The notes below the pieces were generated by a model. It was not told the origin of the DNA. It searched no databases and was given only the letters and a program-made list of their open reading frames with translations. Source: an uncultured Clostridia bacterium (GTDB lineage: Bacteria; Bacillota; Clostridia; Oscillospirales; Oscillospiraceae). Taken from it: a DNA stretch of 9,799 nt. Both the position numbers and the translations under genes were made by a program. The stretch covers positions 1 to 9,799 of the forward strand of contig CALZCW010000016.1 in assembly GCA_945635805.1 (NCBI GenBank), read 5' to 3'. Positions 1 through 6,899 of this stretch are shown here, one piece after another (the first letter of the stretch is position 1; each line of letters starts with the position of its first letter).

Positions 1-658
1 CGACGGCCTTGGCGATCAGGGTCTTGCCGGTGCCCGGAGGGCCGACCAGCAGGACGCCCTTGGGGATCTTCGCGCCGATGGCGCGGTATTTCTGCGGGTT
101 GCGGAGAAAATCCACGATCTCCTGCAGCTCGGCCTTTTCCTCCTCAGCGCCTGCCACGTCGGCAAAGGTGACCTTGTTTTCACCGGGGCCGACACGGATA
201 TTGGCCTTGCCGAATTTCATGGCGCCGTTGCCGCCGTTGGCACGGGCGGTGAGGAAGAACATGACGGCAATGGTGACGACCAGAATCAGCACGTAGGGCA
301 GGATCTGAAGATACCAGGGGGTCGGCTCCAGAGGCACAAAATTGTAGTCCTTCAGGGTCCCGTCGGCATATTGCTGCTCATAGACCTCGTGCAGGTCCTC
401 CCGGAACATATCCAGATCGGCCAGTTCGTGGCAGACCTTTTCCAGCCCCAGGGAGTTGTCCTTTTTCAGCTCCATGGTCAAAACGCCGTTGTCCCACTCA
501 AAAGAGGTGATCTCGCCGCTCAAAAACAGGGTGCGCATCTCGGCGTAGTCGACTTCGGGGAGGCTGTCGCCGCCAAACAGACCCAAAAGCAGCAGCATGG
601 CCGCGGCAAACAGGATGATATAGATCAGAATATTTGCTCGTCTGGACGGATTGTTCAA
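1..658 (-). CDS. ftsH: ATP-dependent zinc metalloprotease FtsH, N-terminal part (cut by window start)
   Basis: FtsH is a hexameric membrane-anchored AAA+ protease that extracts and degrades membrane and short-lived cytosolic proteins. I translated 219 codons from a TTG at 658-656, preceded by AGGAG (670-666) with a 7-base spacer; no ATG fits better. The visible part has the usual layout: a short basic N-terminus, a membrane segment at about residues 9-28, an extracytoplasmic stretch of roughly 80 residues, a second membrane segment at about 115-137, and the start of the AAA+ domain. The hallmark [11 protein letters not shown] (168-178) and the Walker A GPPGTGKT (206-213) are clear. Walker B, the second region of homology and the HEXXH zinc site lie outside the window. 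It is last in the visible cluster, 43 bases after hpt, matching the tilS-hpt-ftsH order of Bacillus. Identity is secure. Confidence 0.96.
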   Translation of the reverse strand, partial: MNNPSRRANILIYIILFAAAMLLLLGLFGGDSLPEVDYAEMRTLFLSGEITSFEWDNGVLTMELKKDNSLGLEKVCHELADLDMFREDLHEVYEQQYADGTLKDYNFVPLEPTPWYLQILPYVLILVVTIAVMFFLTARANGGNGAMKFGKANIRVGPGENKVTFADVAGAEEEKAELQEIVDFLRNPQKYRAIGAKIPKGVLLVGPPGTGKTLIAKAV

Positions 659-701
659 AATGATTCTCCTTATACTTTAATGAAGCGGTCGTGCCGGCTC
701 C

Positions 702-1244
702 CTACGGATGAGAGTAGACCTCGGGCTTCAGGATGCCGATAAAGGGCAGATTGCGGTAGTGCTCATTGTAGTCCAGCCCGTAGCCCACCACAAATTCGTT
801 GGGGATGGTGACACCGACATAATCGGCCTGCAGCGCCACCCGCCGCCGCGACGGCTTATCCAGCAGTGCGCAGACCTTCAGAGAGGCAGGCTCCTTGGTT
901 TTCAGGTGAGCCACCAGAAAATCCAGGGTCAGACCGGTGTCCAGAATGTCCTCGACCACTACCACATGGCGTCCGCGCAGGTCGGTGAACACGTCCTTGC
1001 GAAGCTGTACGGTGCCGCTGGTCTGCGTTCCGCCGCCGTAGGAGGAGGCGACCACGAATTCATATTCGCAGTGGAAGGGGAGCTGCACGACCAGATCCTT
1101 GAAAAAATTCACCGCGCCTTTCAAAACGCAGATGAGCACCGGGTCCTTTTCCGCATAGTCCGCCGTCAGCCGGGCAGCCAACTGCGCCACATGGGCGGCG
1201 ATCTCTTCCTGGGCCAACAATACGCGCTCAATGTCCTGCAGCAT
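702..1244 (-). CDS. hpt: Hypoxanthine phosphoribosyltransferase
   Basis: This cytosolic purine-salvage enzyme transfers the phosphoribosyl group of PRPP to hypoxanthine or guanine, giving IMP or GMP. The 180-residue length is normal for the bacterial family. The PRPP-binding signature VVVVEDILDTGLT spans residues 94-106. LKGAVNFFKDL (41-51) is the early pyrophosphate-loop motif, and FVVGYGLDYNEHYRNLPFIG (151-170) is the C-terminal purine-site and metal-site block. The ATG (1244-1242) lies 3 bases after the tilS stop. Its SD AAGGA overlaps the end of tilS with a 6-base spacer, so the two are probably translationally coupled. In Firmicutes Hpt is directly inhibited by (p)ppGpp (family knowledge), which fits its place in a stress-linked cluster. 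The stop is TAG. No anomaly seen. Confidence 0.97.
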   Translation of the reverse strand: MLQDIERVLLAQEEIAAHVAQLAARLTADYAEKDPVLICVLKGAVNFFKDLVVQLPFHCEYEFVVASSYGGGTQTSGTVQLRKDVFTDLRGRHVVVVEDILDTGLTLDFLVAHLKTKEPASLKVCALLDKPSRRRVALQADYVGVTIPNEFVVGYGLDYNEHYRNLPFIGILKPEVYSHP

Positions 1245-1247
1245 GAA

Positions 1248-2585
1248 TTATCCTTCTTTCTCTATCCGGAAGACGGCTGCCCGCTCGCCCTCCTGTGCCA
1301 AAACAAGGTGGTTGACGCAAAGCCCCGCCACGGCCAGGACCGTATCTCCTGCGGTGATGACCGCCAGACGCTGCCGCTCGGCGAGGGGAATTTTCCGGTC
1401 AATGAACAGGCGCTTCAGAGATTTTGTATGGCCGTTTTTCAGAGTCAGAACGTCGCCGCTTTCACGGGAACGGGCAAAAAGTTGACTGCCGCTGATTATA
1501 CCATATTTTATGGCAAAATGAAATGGGGTATTTTCAGTTTTTTCGCATTTCTCCGTGAGTTCACAGGTGATGCGGAGGCCCAGCTCCGGCAGCTCCGTCA
1601 CACCGGGCAGCAGGAGGGGCGTTTTGTGCAGCTTCGGCGGTTCCTCCGCCGAAACGGTGAAGGCGTCATAGCGGCGGCGGACGGTCAGCCCTCCGGGGAG
1701 GGAAAGCTGCGCCGAGGGACGCTCCGACCGCAGAAGGGCCTGCAGAGCCTCAATATGGGCCAGAGAAACGTCCTGAGGCAAATAGCGCCGCAGGATCAGT
1801 CGCAGGGCGCGTTTTTGCAGCGCGTCGGGAGCGCTCAGCAGGGGAGGGATCCGGTAGCTGTCCGGCGCGTCGGCCCTTTGACACAGGGTCTGTGCCGCTT
1901 CTTCCAGAAAAGCGTCGTCTCCCCGCAGCAGCTCCGACTGGCGCAGCAGCTTTTGAGAAAGGTCCGGCGTCTCCTGCTTCAAAAGAGGCAGCACATGATG
2001 CCGCAGCCGGTTGCGCAGGCAGCCGTCCTCCATATTGGTGGAGTCCTCCCGCCAGGGAATGTCCTCCGCCTGCAAAAAGGCGATGACCTCCTGTCGGGTC
2101 ACGCCCAGGAGAGGACGGACCAGCTTCCCGCGCACAGGCGGGATTCCGCACAGGCCCCGCAGCCCGCTGCCCCGCAGAAGATGCAGCAGCACCGTTTCCG
2201 CGTTGTCGTCGGCGGTGTGGGCGGTGGCCAGCCAGTCGCAGGGCAGGCTTTCCAGAAATTCATAGCGCTTGATCCGCGCCGCGTCCTCCAGGCTCCTGCC
2301 GCTCTCGGTGGCAAAGGCGGCCACGTCGCCGCGCCCCACGGTCAGTTCAATGCCGTGGACGGCGCAGAAGCCGCGGATAAAGGCCTCGTCCTGCTCTGAC
2401 TCGGCGCCCCGCAGGCAGTGGTTGAAATGGGCGGCGGAAACGGTGATGCCCAGGGCCTCCCGTAAAGAATACAGACACCACAGCATGGCCATGGAGTCTG
2501 CACCGCCGGACACCGCGCAGACCACCCGGCCGCCGCCGGAGAACAGTCCGTCACGGCGGCAGCGGGAAAGAACCTCAGCCTTCAT
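1248..2585 (-). CDS. tilS: tRNA(Ile)-lysidine synthetase TilS
   Basis: TilS ligates lysine to C34 of the CAU-anticodon tRNA-Ile using ATP. This creates lysidine and switches decoding from AUG to AUA, and is essential in most bacteria. The protein is 445 residues. The N-terminal PP-loop ATPase has SGGADS (26-31), FNHCLRGAESEQDEAF (54-69), ARIKRYEFLE (103-112), TAHTADDNAET (121-131), LLRGSGLRG (136-144), and EDSTN plus RNRLRHHVLP (180-200). The C-terminal TilS domain is visible around 375-425 (LKRLFIDRKIP at 390-400). I place the start at the ATG 2585-2583, inside the last codons of dnaB, because the PP-loop then sits at the usual distance from the N-terminus. The open frame extends upstream to 2828, but that part is a shadow of dnaB. 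A weak SD (GGGAG) lies about 10 bases upstream. The frame overlaps dnaB by 11 bases, suggesting coupling. Confidence 0.96.
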   Translation of the reverse strand: MKAEVLSRCRRDGLFSGGGRVVCAVSGGADSMAMLWCLYSLREALGITVSAAHFNHCLRGAESEQDEAFIRGFCAVHGIELTVGRGDVAAFATESGRSLEDAARIKRYEFLESLPCDWLATAHTADDNAETVLLHLLRGSGLRGLCGIPPVRGKLVRPLLGVTRQEVIAFLQAEDIPWREDSTNMEDGCLRNRLRHHVLPLLKQETPDLSQKLLRQSELLRGDDAFLEEAAQTLCQRADAPDSYRIPPLLSAPDALQKRALRLILRRYLPQDVSLAHIEALQALLRSERPSAQLSLPGGLTVRRRYDAFTVSAEEPPKLHKTPLLLPGVTELPELGLRITCELTEKCEKTENTPFHFAIKYGIISGSQLFARSRESGDVLTLKNGHTKSLKRLFIDRKIPLAERQRLAVITAGDTVLAVAGLCVNHLVLAQEGERAAVFRIEKEG

Positions 2586-3924
2586 TGTGCCGCCACTCCC
2601 GGTCTGCAAAGGTGGTGAACTGCGGCAGCCACTGCAGCTCGACGGTGCCGGTCTCACCGTGGCGGTTCTTCGCCACGATGCACTCGGCCACGTTCTGCTT
2701 CTCGGTATCCTTGTTATAATAATCCTCGCGGTAGAGGAACAGAACCTCGTCGGCGTCCTGCTCGATGGCGCCGGATTCACGCAGGTCCGACAGCATGGGG
2801 CGCTTGTCCTGACGGCCCTCATTGGCACGGGAGAGCTGGGACAGGCACAGAACAGGCACGTTCAGCTCCTTGGCCATGATCTTCAGGGAGCGGGAGATGT
2901 CGGAAACCACCTGCTGGCGGTTTTCGCCGCCGTAGGTGTTTTTTGCACCGGAGGAGGTCATGAGCTGGAGATAGTCAATCACGACAAGCGCCAGATCGTC
3001 GATACGGCGGCACTTGGCGTTCATCTCCGCCACGGTGATGGAGGGGTTGTCGTCCACCCGCAGATCGGTCTGGGACAGAGCCGCCGAGGCAATGCCGATT
3101 TTGCTCCACTCGTCCACGGTCAGACGGCCGGTGGTGAGTTTTTTATTGTCGATAAAGCTCTCGTTGGAGATCAAACGGGTCACAAGCTGCTGCTTGGACA
3201 TCTCCAGAGAGAAGAACGCCACAGTGCGCTTGGGGTATTTTTTTGCCACGCTCAGGGCGATATTCAGTGCCATGGAGGTCTTACCCATGCCCGGACGGGC
3301 GGCCAGAAGCATCAGATCCGTCTTGTTCAGGCCGCTGATGAATTTGTCCAGATCCCGCAGACCGGTGGAAATGCCGGAGATCTCGCTGCCGGACTCGCTC
3401 AGCTCTGTGAGACGGTCAAAGACCTTGAGCAAAATGGTGCCCACGTGCTCCAGAGACTCGTTGGTGTTGCCCCGGCGCAGGGCGTAAATCTTCTTTTCGG
3501 CGGCTTCCAGCATATCCTGAGCGCTGCCGGTACCCTCATAGACGGTGTTGATGATGTCCGTCGCCGCCTCCGACAGATTGCGCAGCAGCGCCCTGTCATG
3601 GACGATCTGGGCGTACTGCTTGGCGTTGGCGGCGGTGGGCGTGATCTCCATAAGCTCCATGATGTATTTGGTGGAGCTCTGCTCGTCGTAAACGCCCCGC
3701 TCGCGCATCTTGTCCAGCACCGTCACCGGGTCGATGACCTGGGAGTAGCTGAACATCTCGTAGATGGTCTCAAAAATGTCGCGGTTGGTCTGCAGATAAA
3801 AATCCTCCGGGCGGACCAGCCCGATGACGTCGTTGACACAACGGCTGTCGATGAGAATGGAGCCGAGGACGGACTGCTCCGCCTCTAAGGAGTGGGGCGC
3901 CTGACGGCCCAGGATGTCTTCCAT
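2575..3924 (-). CDS. dnaB: Replicative DNA helicase DnaB (B. subtilis DnaC)
   Basis: This is the hexameric 5'-3' helicase that unwinds DNA at the replication fork, loaded at oriC and at restart sites and bound by primase. It is 449 residues, typical for the family. The N-terminal domain (about 1-150) begins with the conserved APHSLEAEQSVLGSIL at 9-24. The RecA-like C-terminal domain has Walker A ARPGMGKTS (209-217), FFSLEMS (237-243), Walker B VVIDYLQL (314-321), SQLSR (362-366) and the DLRESGAIEQDAD block (380-392). No intein interrupts it. I chose the ATG at 3924-3922, since AGGTG sits 6 bases upstream. A GTG three codons earlier (3933) is also in frame but lacks a properly spaced SD. It follows rplI by 39 bases, the conserved rplI-dnaB order of Firmicutes. 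Confidence 0.97.
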   Translation of the reverse strand: MEDILGRQAPHSLEAEQSVLGSILIDSRCVNDVIGLVRPEDFYLQTNRDIFETIYEMFSYSQVIDPVTVLDKMRERGVYDEQSSTKYIMELMEITPTAANAKQYAQIVHDRALLRNLSEAATDIINTVYEGTGSAQDMLEAAEKKIYALRRGNTNESLEHVGTILLKVFDRLTELSESGSEISGISTGLRDLDKFISGLNKTDLMLLAARPGMGKTSMALNIALSVAKKYPKRTVAFFSLEMSKQQLVTRLISNESFIDNKKLTTGRLTVDEWSKIGIASAALSQTDLRVDDNPSITVAEMNAKCRRIDDLALVVIDYLQLMTSSGAKNTYGGENRQQVVSDISRSLKIMAKELNVPVLCLSQLSRANEGRQDKRPMLSDLRESGAIEQDADEVLFLYREDYYNKDTEKQNVAECIVAKNRHGETGTVELQWLPQFTTFADREWRHNEG

Positions 3925-3963
3925 TGGGAGCACCTGCCTTTTTCTCTTTGTGTTCTGGGATTC

Positions 3964-4410
3964 TTATAACTCTTCCACGCGGAGCTTCAGCTCGGCGGTG
4001 ATCTCATAGCCCAGCTTGACCTTGACCTTGTAATCGCCGACGGTCTTGATCTGTCCGTCCAGGACGATCTTCCGCTTGTCGATGTCGATGCCCTCCTGGG
4101 CCTTGATGGCGTCGGCGATCTCCTGAGTGGTGACGGAGCCGAAGAGACGGCCTGCGCCGCCGCCCTTGGCACGAACCACGACCACCATGTCCTTCATGCG
4201 ATTGGAGAAAGCGAAGGCCTCCTCCCGTTCCTTCTGACGGCGCTCCTGGTTGGCCTTGTCGGTCATGCGCATGGTGTTGACGTTGTCCGCGGTGGCCTCC
4301 ACAGCCAGCTTCCGCGGCAGCATGTAATTGCGGGCGTAGCCGTCGGACACTTCGATCATCTGTCCGCGCTTGCCCTTGCCTTTGATGTCCTGCTGCAGGA
4401 TCACTTTCAT
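3964..4410 (-). CDS. rplI: 50S ribosomal protein L9 (bL9)
   Basis: L9 binds 23S rRNA near the L1 stalk, reaches out from the 50S subunit, and helps keep frame and limit translocation errors. It is 148 residues, the standard length. The N-terminal RNA-binding domain carries MKVILQQDIKGKGKRGQ (1-17) and VSDGYARNYMLPRKLA (21-36). A charged connecting helix runs at about 43-75, followed by the C-terminal domain with GRLFGSVTTQEIADAI (87-102). The start is the ATG 4410-4408, with GGAGG 8 bases upstream. The frame is open upstream to 4491, but that 27-codon extension lacks family similarity. It lies 84 bases after gdpP; I saw no terminator or promoter in that gap, so it is probably co-transcribed. 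Confidence 0.97.
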   Translation of the reverse strand: MKVILQQDIKGKGKRGQMIEVSDGYARNYMLPRKLAVEATADNVNTMRMTDKANQERRQKEREEAFAFSNRMKDMVVVVRAKGGGAGRLFGSVTTQEIADAIKAQEGIDIDKRKIVLDGQIKTVGDYKVKVKLGYEITAELKLRVEEL

Positions 4411-4494
4411 GGTAATTCCCTCCGTTTCTCTGCCGTTTCGGGAAGCAAAGCGACACTGCGCCTCTGCGTCAGGCTGCCGCCCTTTCCCCACGGG

Positions 4495-6471
4495 TCAGGG
4501 TTCAAAAAATTTATCTATGGATTTGATCAGTTCGTCCAGGGTGACTGCCACATTTTTGTTCTTGACCTGTGCGCCGGCAGTGGCAGCGTTGCCGCCGCCG
4601 CCCAGAGGCTCCAGGATGACTTGGACGTTGGCCTCGCCGATGGAACGGGCGGAGATGATGGTCTGCGTATCCTGGGGATAGAGGACGAAGGAGGTCTCGA
4701 TGCCGGAGATATTCAGCAGCTCATCGGCTGCCTGGGCGGCAATGGTGCGGGTGGCGGTGTAGTCCAGGGCCGCAATGGCGATCTTTCCGCGGTAGAGCCG
4801 GGCGTTCTGGATGATCTTGTAGCGGGCCACCGTGGAGGGCAGATCGTTCTGGAAGAGCTTCTTTACCGCCACCGTGTCGGCGCCGATGCGGCGCAGGAAA
4901 GCGGCGGCCTCAAAGGTCCGGCTGGAGGTGCGGATACCAAAGTTCTTGGTATCCAGCACAATACCGGCCAGCAGCGCGGCAGCCTCGCCGTTGAGGATGT
5001 CGGAGGCATCCACGGAGTATTGCAGCAGCTCCGTCACCAGTTCGGAAGCGGAAGAGGCAAAGGGCTCGTGGAGGTTGAGGACCGGCTGCTCGATGTAGTC
5101 GGCGGCGCGGCGGTGATGGTCAATGACCACGACGCGGCGCAGGGATTCCAGCAGGGGCTTGCACTCCACCTGGTCGGGACGGTTGGTGTCCACCACGATG
5201 AGCAGACTCTTGGCATCCGCCGCCAGGAGGGCGTCCTGGCCGGTCATGAAGCAGTCGGCGTATTCGGGCATATCCCGCAGCACGGACAGCAGGGACTCTG
5301 CCGCGTTGAGCTCCGGGTCGATGACGATGTTGACCTTCTTGCCCTTCTTGCGGCACAGGCAGCAGATGCCGGCAGCAGCGCCCACGGCGTCCAGATCGGC
5401 CATTTTGTGGCCCATGACGAAGACCCGCCCGGACTGCACGATCAGCTCAGACAGGGAGGAGGCCATGACACGGGATTTGACCTTGGTGCGGCGCTCGGTG
5501 GTTTTGTTGCGGCCGCCGAAGAAGGTAAAGTCGTAACGGTCCTTGATGACGGCCTGGTCGCCGCCGCGGGACAGGGCCATTTCGATGGCCAGAGCGGCAA
5601 AATTGTAATCCTCGCGGAAGTCTACACCGTCCTTGCCGATGCCGATGGACACGGTGGCAGCAATGCCTGCCGGGTTGGTGGTACTGCGCATGGCTTCCAG
5701 CAGGGCGAACTTGTCCTCGGCCATGCCAGCCAGATCCTTGGCTTCAAAGAGCAGCAGATAGCGGTTGCGTTCCAGCTTGCGCAGAAGGCCGCCGTAGCGG
5801 TCTGCCCACTCGCCGATCTTGGTGTTGATCTCCGCGTTGAGACTGGAAATGACCGCGTCGGGCAGATTGTTGGTCAGTTCGTCGTAGTTGTCTACCAGAA
5901 CGATGGATACCATTGGACGGGAACGGATATACTCATCACGGATCTGCAGCAGCTCCGTCAGATCCTGCAGGTAGATCATTCCCATGACACCGCCGGATTT
6001 TTCCGTGGTGGGAAGCAGGGAACCGGTGATATGGAACCTGCGGCCCCGATAGCGCAGCTCGTCGGGACACTCGGTTTTCCCCGCCCGCAGCCAATCGGTG
6101 GAGAAGCCGGGCAGAATTTCAAAAATGCGCTGGGCAGAGAGGCTGTCCCGGACGCCGGTCAGCTCGGCGAAGGGCTTGTTGTACCAGACCAGCTCGTCCT
6201 CATTGAGCTGAATCAGCGCCACGGGGAAGGGAACCTCGCTGTCCGAGGCGCGGCGCATCATCTCGTTAGTGGACTGGACGTATTCGTGCAGCGCACGGCG
6301 GCGGCGCAGGTTGGCCCACTGGTAGCCTGCCAGCAGAAGCAGGGTTACAACGGCTTCGCCAATGGCCAGGTAAAGCTGCTCCAGCACCAGGGCGGCGATG
6401 CAGAACAGACCCATGACCACGAAGTAGGCAGCCATACCGGGCTGGGTCAGCTTTCGGAATTTTTTATTCAA
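4495..6471 (-). CDS. gdpP: Cyclic-di-AMP phosphodiesterase GdpP (DHH/DHHA1, PAS, degenerate GGDEF)
   Basis: This membrane-bound enzyme hydrolyses the second messenger c-di-AMP to pApA, affecting potassium/osmotic balance, the cell wall and beta-lactam tolerance. The 658-residue layout is that of GdpP (YybT): two membrane helices (about 14-31 and 35-51), a divergent PAS domain (about 75-175), a GGDEF-like domain (about 185-310) lacking the GGDEF signature, then DHH and DHHA1 domains. Catalytic motifs seen: GHKMADLDAVGA (354-365; H355, D359, D361), D428 in IVVDTN, and IDHH (450-453). In DHHA1 the glycine-rich loop reads GGGGN (624-628), where the family usually has GGGGH. Start: TTG at 6471-6469, with GAGAGG about 8 bases upstream. 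An in-frame GTG at 6480 would abut that SD and is less likely. It heads the minus-strand cluster, directly upstream of rplI and dnaB as in Bacillus. Known regulation in the family: ppGpp inhibition of the DHH site and haem binding by PAS. Confidence 0.94.
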   Translation of the reverse strand: MNKKFRKLTQPGMAAYFVVMGLFCIAALVLEQLYLAIGEAVVTLLLLAGYQWANLRRRRALHEYVQSTNEMMRRASDSEVPFPVALIQLNEDELVWYNKPFAELTGVRDSLSAQRIFEILPGFSTDWLRAGKTECPDELRYRGRRFHITGSLLPTTEKSGGVMGMIYLQDLTELLQIRDEYIRSRPMVSIVLVDNYDELTNNLPDAVISSLNAEINTKIGEWADRYGGLLRKLERNRYLLLFEAKDLAGMAEDKFALLEAMRSTTNPAGIAATVSIGIGKDGVDFREDYNFAALAIEMALSRGGDQAVIKDRYDFTFFGGRNKTTERRTKVKSRVMASSLSELIVQSGRVFVMGHKMADLDAVGAAAGICCLCRKKGKKVNIVIDPELNAAESLLSVLRDMPEYADCFMTGQDALLAADAKSLLIVVDTNRPDQVECKPLLESLRRVVVIDHHRRAADYIEQPVLNLHEPFASSASELVTELLQYSVDASDILNGEAAALLAGIVLDTKNFGIRTSSRTFEAAAFLRRIGADTVAVKKLFQNDLPSTVARYKIIQNARLYRGKIAIAALDYTATRTIAAQAADELLNISGIETSFVLYPQDTQTIISARSIGEANVQVILEPLGGGGNAATAGAQVKNKNVAVTLDELIKSIDKFFEP

Positions 6472-6531
6472 GGAGGACACCTCTCTTTGCGCCGTCTTTG
6501 GATTCTTGCAGAGTGCATTTTAGTTCATTTT

Positions 6532-6560
6532 ATTGTAACACACACGGCAGGATTTTTCCA
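6532..6560 (-). promoter_or_regulatory. Sigma-A-type promoter for the gdpP-rplI-dnaB-tilS-hpt-ftsH cluster
   Basis: On the minus strand, TGGAAA (6560-6555; 4 of 6 matches to TTGACA) and TACAAT (6537-6532; 5 of 6 matches to TATAAT) are separated by exactly 17 bases. TGT just before the -10 supplies the extended -10 dinucleotide. Transcription would start near 6525, giving a gdpP leader of roughly 55 bases. It is the only good promoter I found upstream of the six minus-strand genes. Predicted from sequence only. Confidence 0.62.
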
Positions 6561-6611
6561 CCGCTTTTCTCGAATTTTTCCGCAGGAAGTGTGCCCATTT
6601 TCAAAAAACTG

Positions 6612-6640
6612 TATACTTCAGGGAAATTTTGTGGTATAAT
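6612..6640 (+). promoter_or_regulatory. Extended -10 promoter for the RNase J leader
   Basis: TGGTATAAT (6632-6640) is a perfect TATAAT with the TGn extended -10 element. The -35 position 17 bases upstream is weak (TATACT, 6612-6617; 3 of 6). Transcription should begin at about 6646-6648, some 260 bases before the RNase J start codon. The promoter is divergent from the gdpP promoter, with only about 50 AT-rich bases between their -35 regions. Confidence 0.68.
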
Positions 6641-6792
6641 CCTATTTGTGGAGATATAGCTTTTCGCCCGAGGGGGATAAACCGCTGCCCGTACATACTC
6701 CTTAAGAAACGGGCGAAAAGCAAGGAAGACGAAATCAAACGGGCAATTCTACAATGCCTCCCGTGGGAGCGCCGCGCACCCTACGGACTTTG

Positions 6793-6824
6793 CGTTTTTG
6801 CCGACGCGCGTCGGCTTAAAAACG
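6793..6824. repeat. Perfect 16-bp palindrome with complementary T/A arms (long hairpin)
   Basis: GCCGACGCGCGTCGGC (6800-6815) equals its own reverse complement. It is flanked by CGTTTTT (6793-6799) and AAAAACG (6818-6824), so a hairpin of 13 bp with a TT bulge on the 3' side can form on either strand. No T-run follows it on either strand outside the stem, so it does not look like an intrinsic terminator. It may be part of the leader fold, a protein-binding site, or part of a dispersed palindromic element. Confidence 0.7.
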
Positions 6825-6892
6825 GAATGACAATGGCGGAAGCCTCCGCCTCACAGCCTGCACCGCAGGCGAATACATAACAAGAAACCAAC

Positions 6893-6899
6893 AAAGGAG
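6893..6899 (+). promoter_or_regulatory. Ribosome binding site of RNase J
   Basis: AAAGGAG lies 10 bases upstream of the TTG at 6910 and fixes that non-ATG start. AAGGAGT (6894-6900) has an exact 7-base complement in the leader at 6697-6703, so the site could be masked by a long-range pairing. Confidence 0.85.

Noticed and set aside
659..701. Possible -10 (TATAAG) before ftsH
   Set aside because: No -35 at the right distance, and it adjoins the SD; ftsH is more simply read from the upstream cluster.
708..2399. Long plus-strand open frame opposite hpt and tilS
   Set aside because: It is antisense to two clear genes, is rich in Gln/Arg/His as expected from the complement of GC-rich codons, and shows no recognisable domain. 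The same applies to the plus-strand frames at 2269-3888 and 4621-6639, and to the minus-strand frame 6781-8757 opposite RNase J.
2586..2828. Upstream extension of the tilS frame
   Set aside because: This stretch is the dnaB C-terminus read in another frame; TilS similarity begins at the ATG at 2585.
4411..4491. 27-codon N-terminal extension of rplI
   Set aside because: L9 begins at MKVIL, which has its own GGAGG 8 bases upstream; the extension has no family similarity.
6793..6824. Palindromic hairpin as an intrinsic terminator
   Set aside because: The T and A tracts form the outer stem rather than following it, and no free T-run lies beyond the hairpin on either strand.
6629..6880. 83-codon open frame covering the RNase J leader
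   Set aside because: It would start inside the -10 promoter element, has no SD, and its sequence is dictated by the inverted repeats; better explained as structured non-coding leader.
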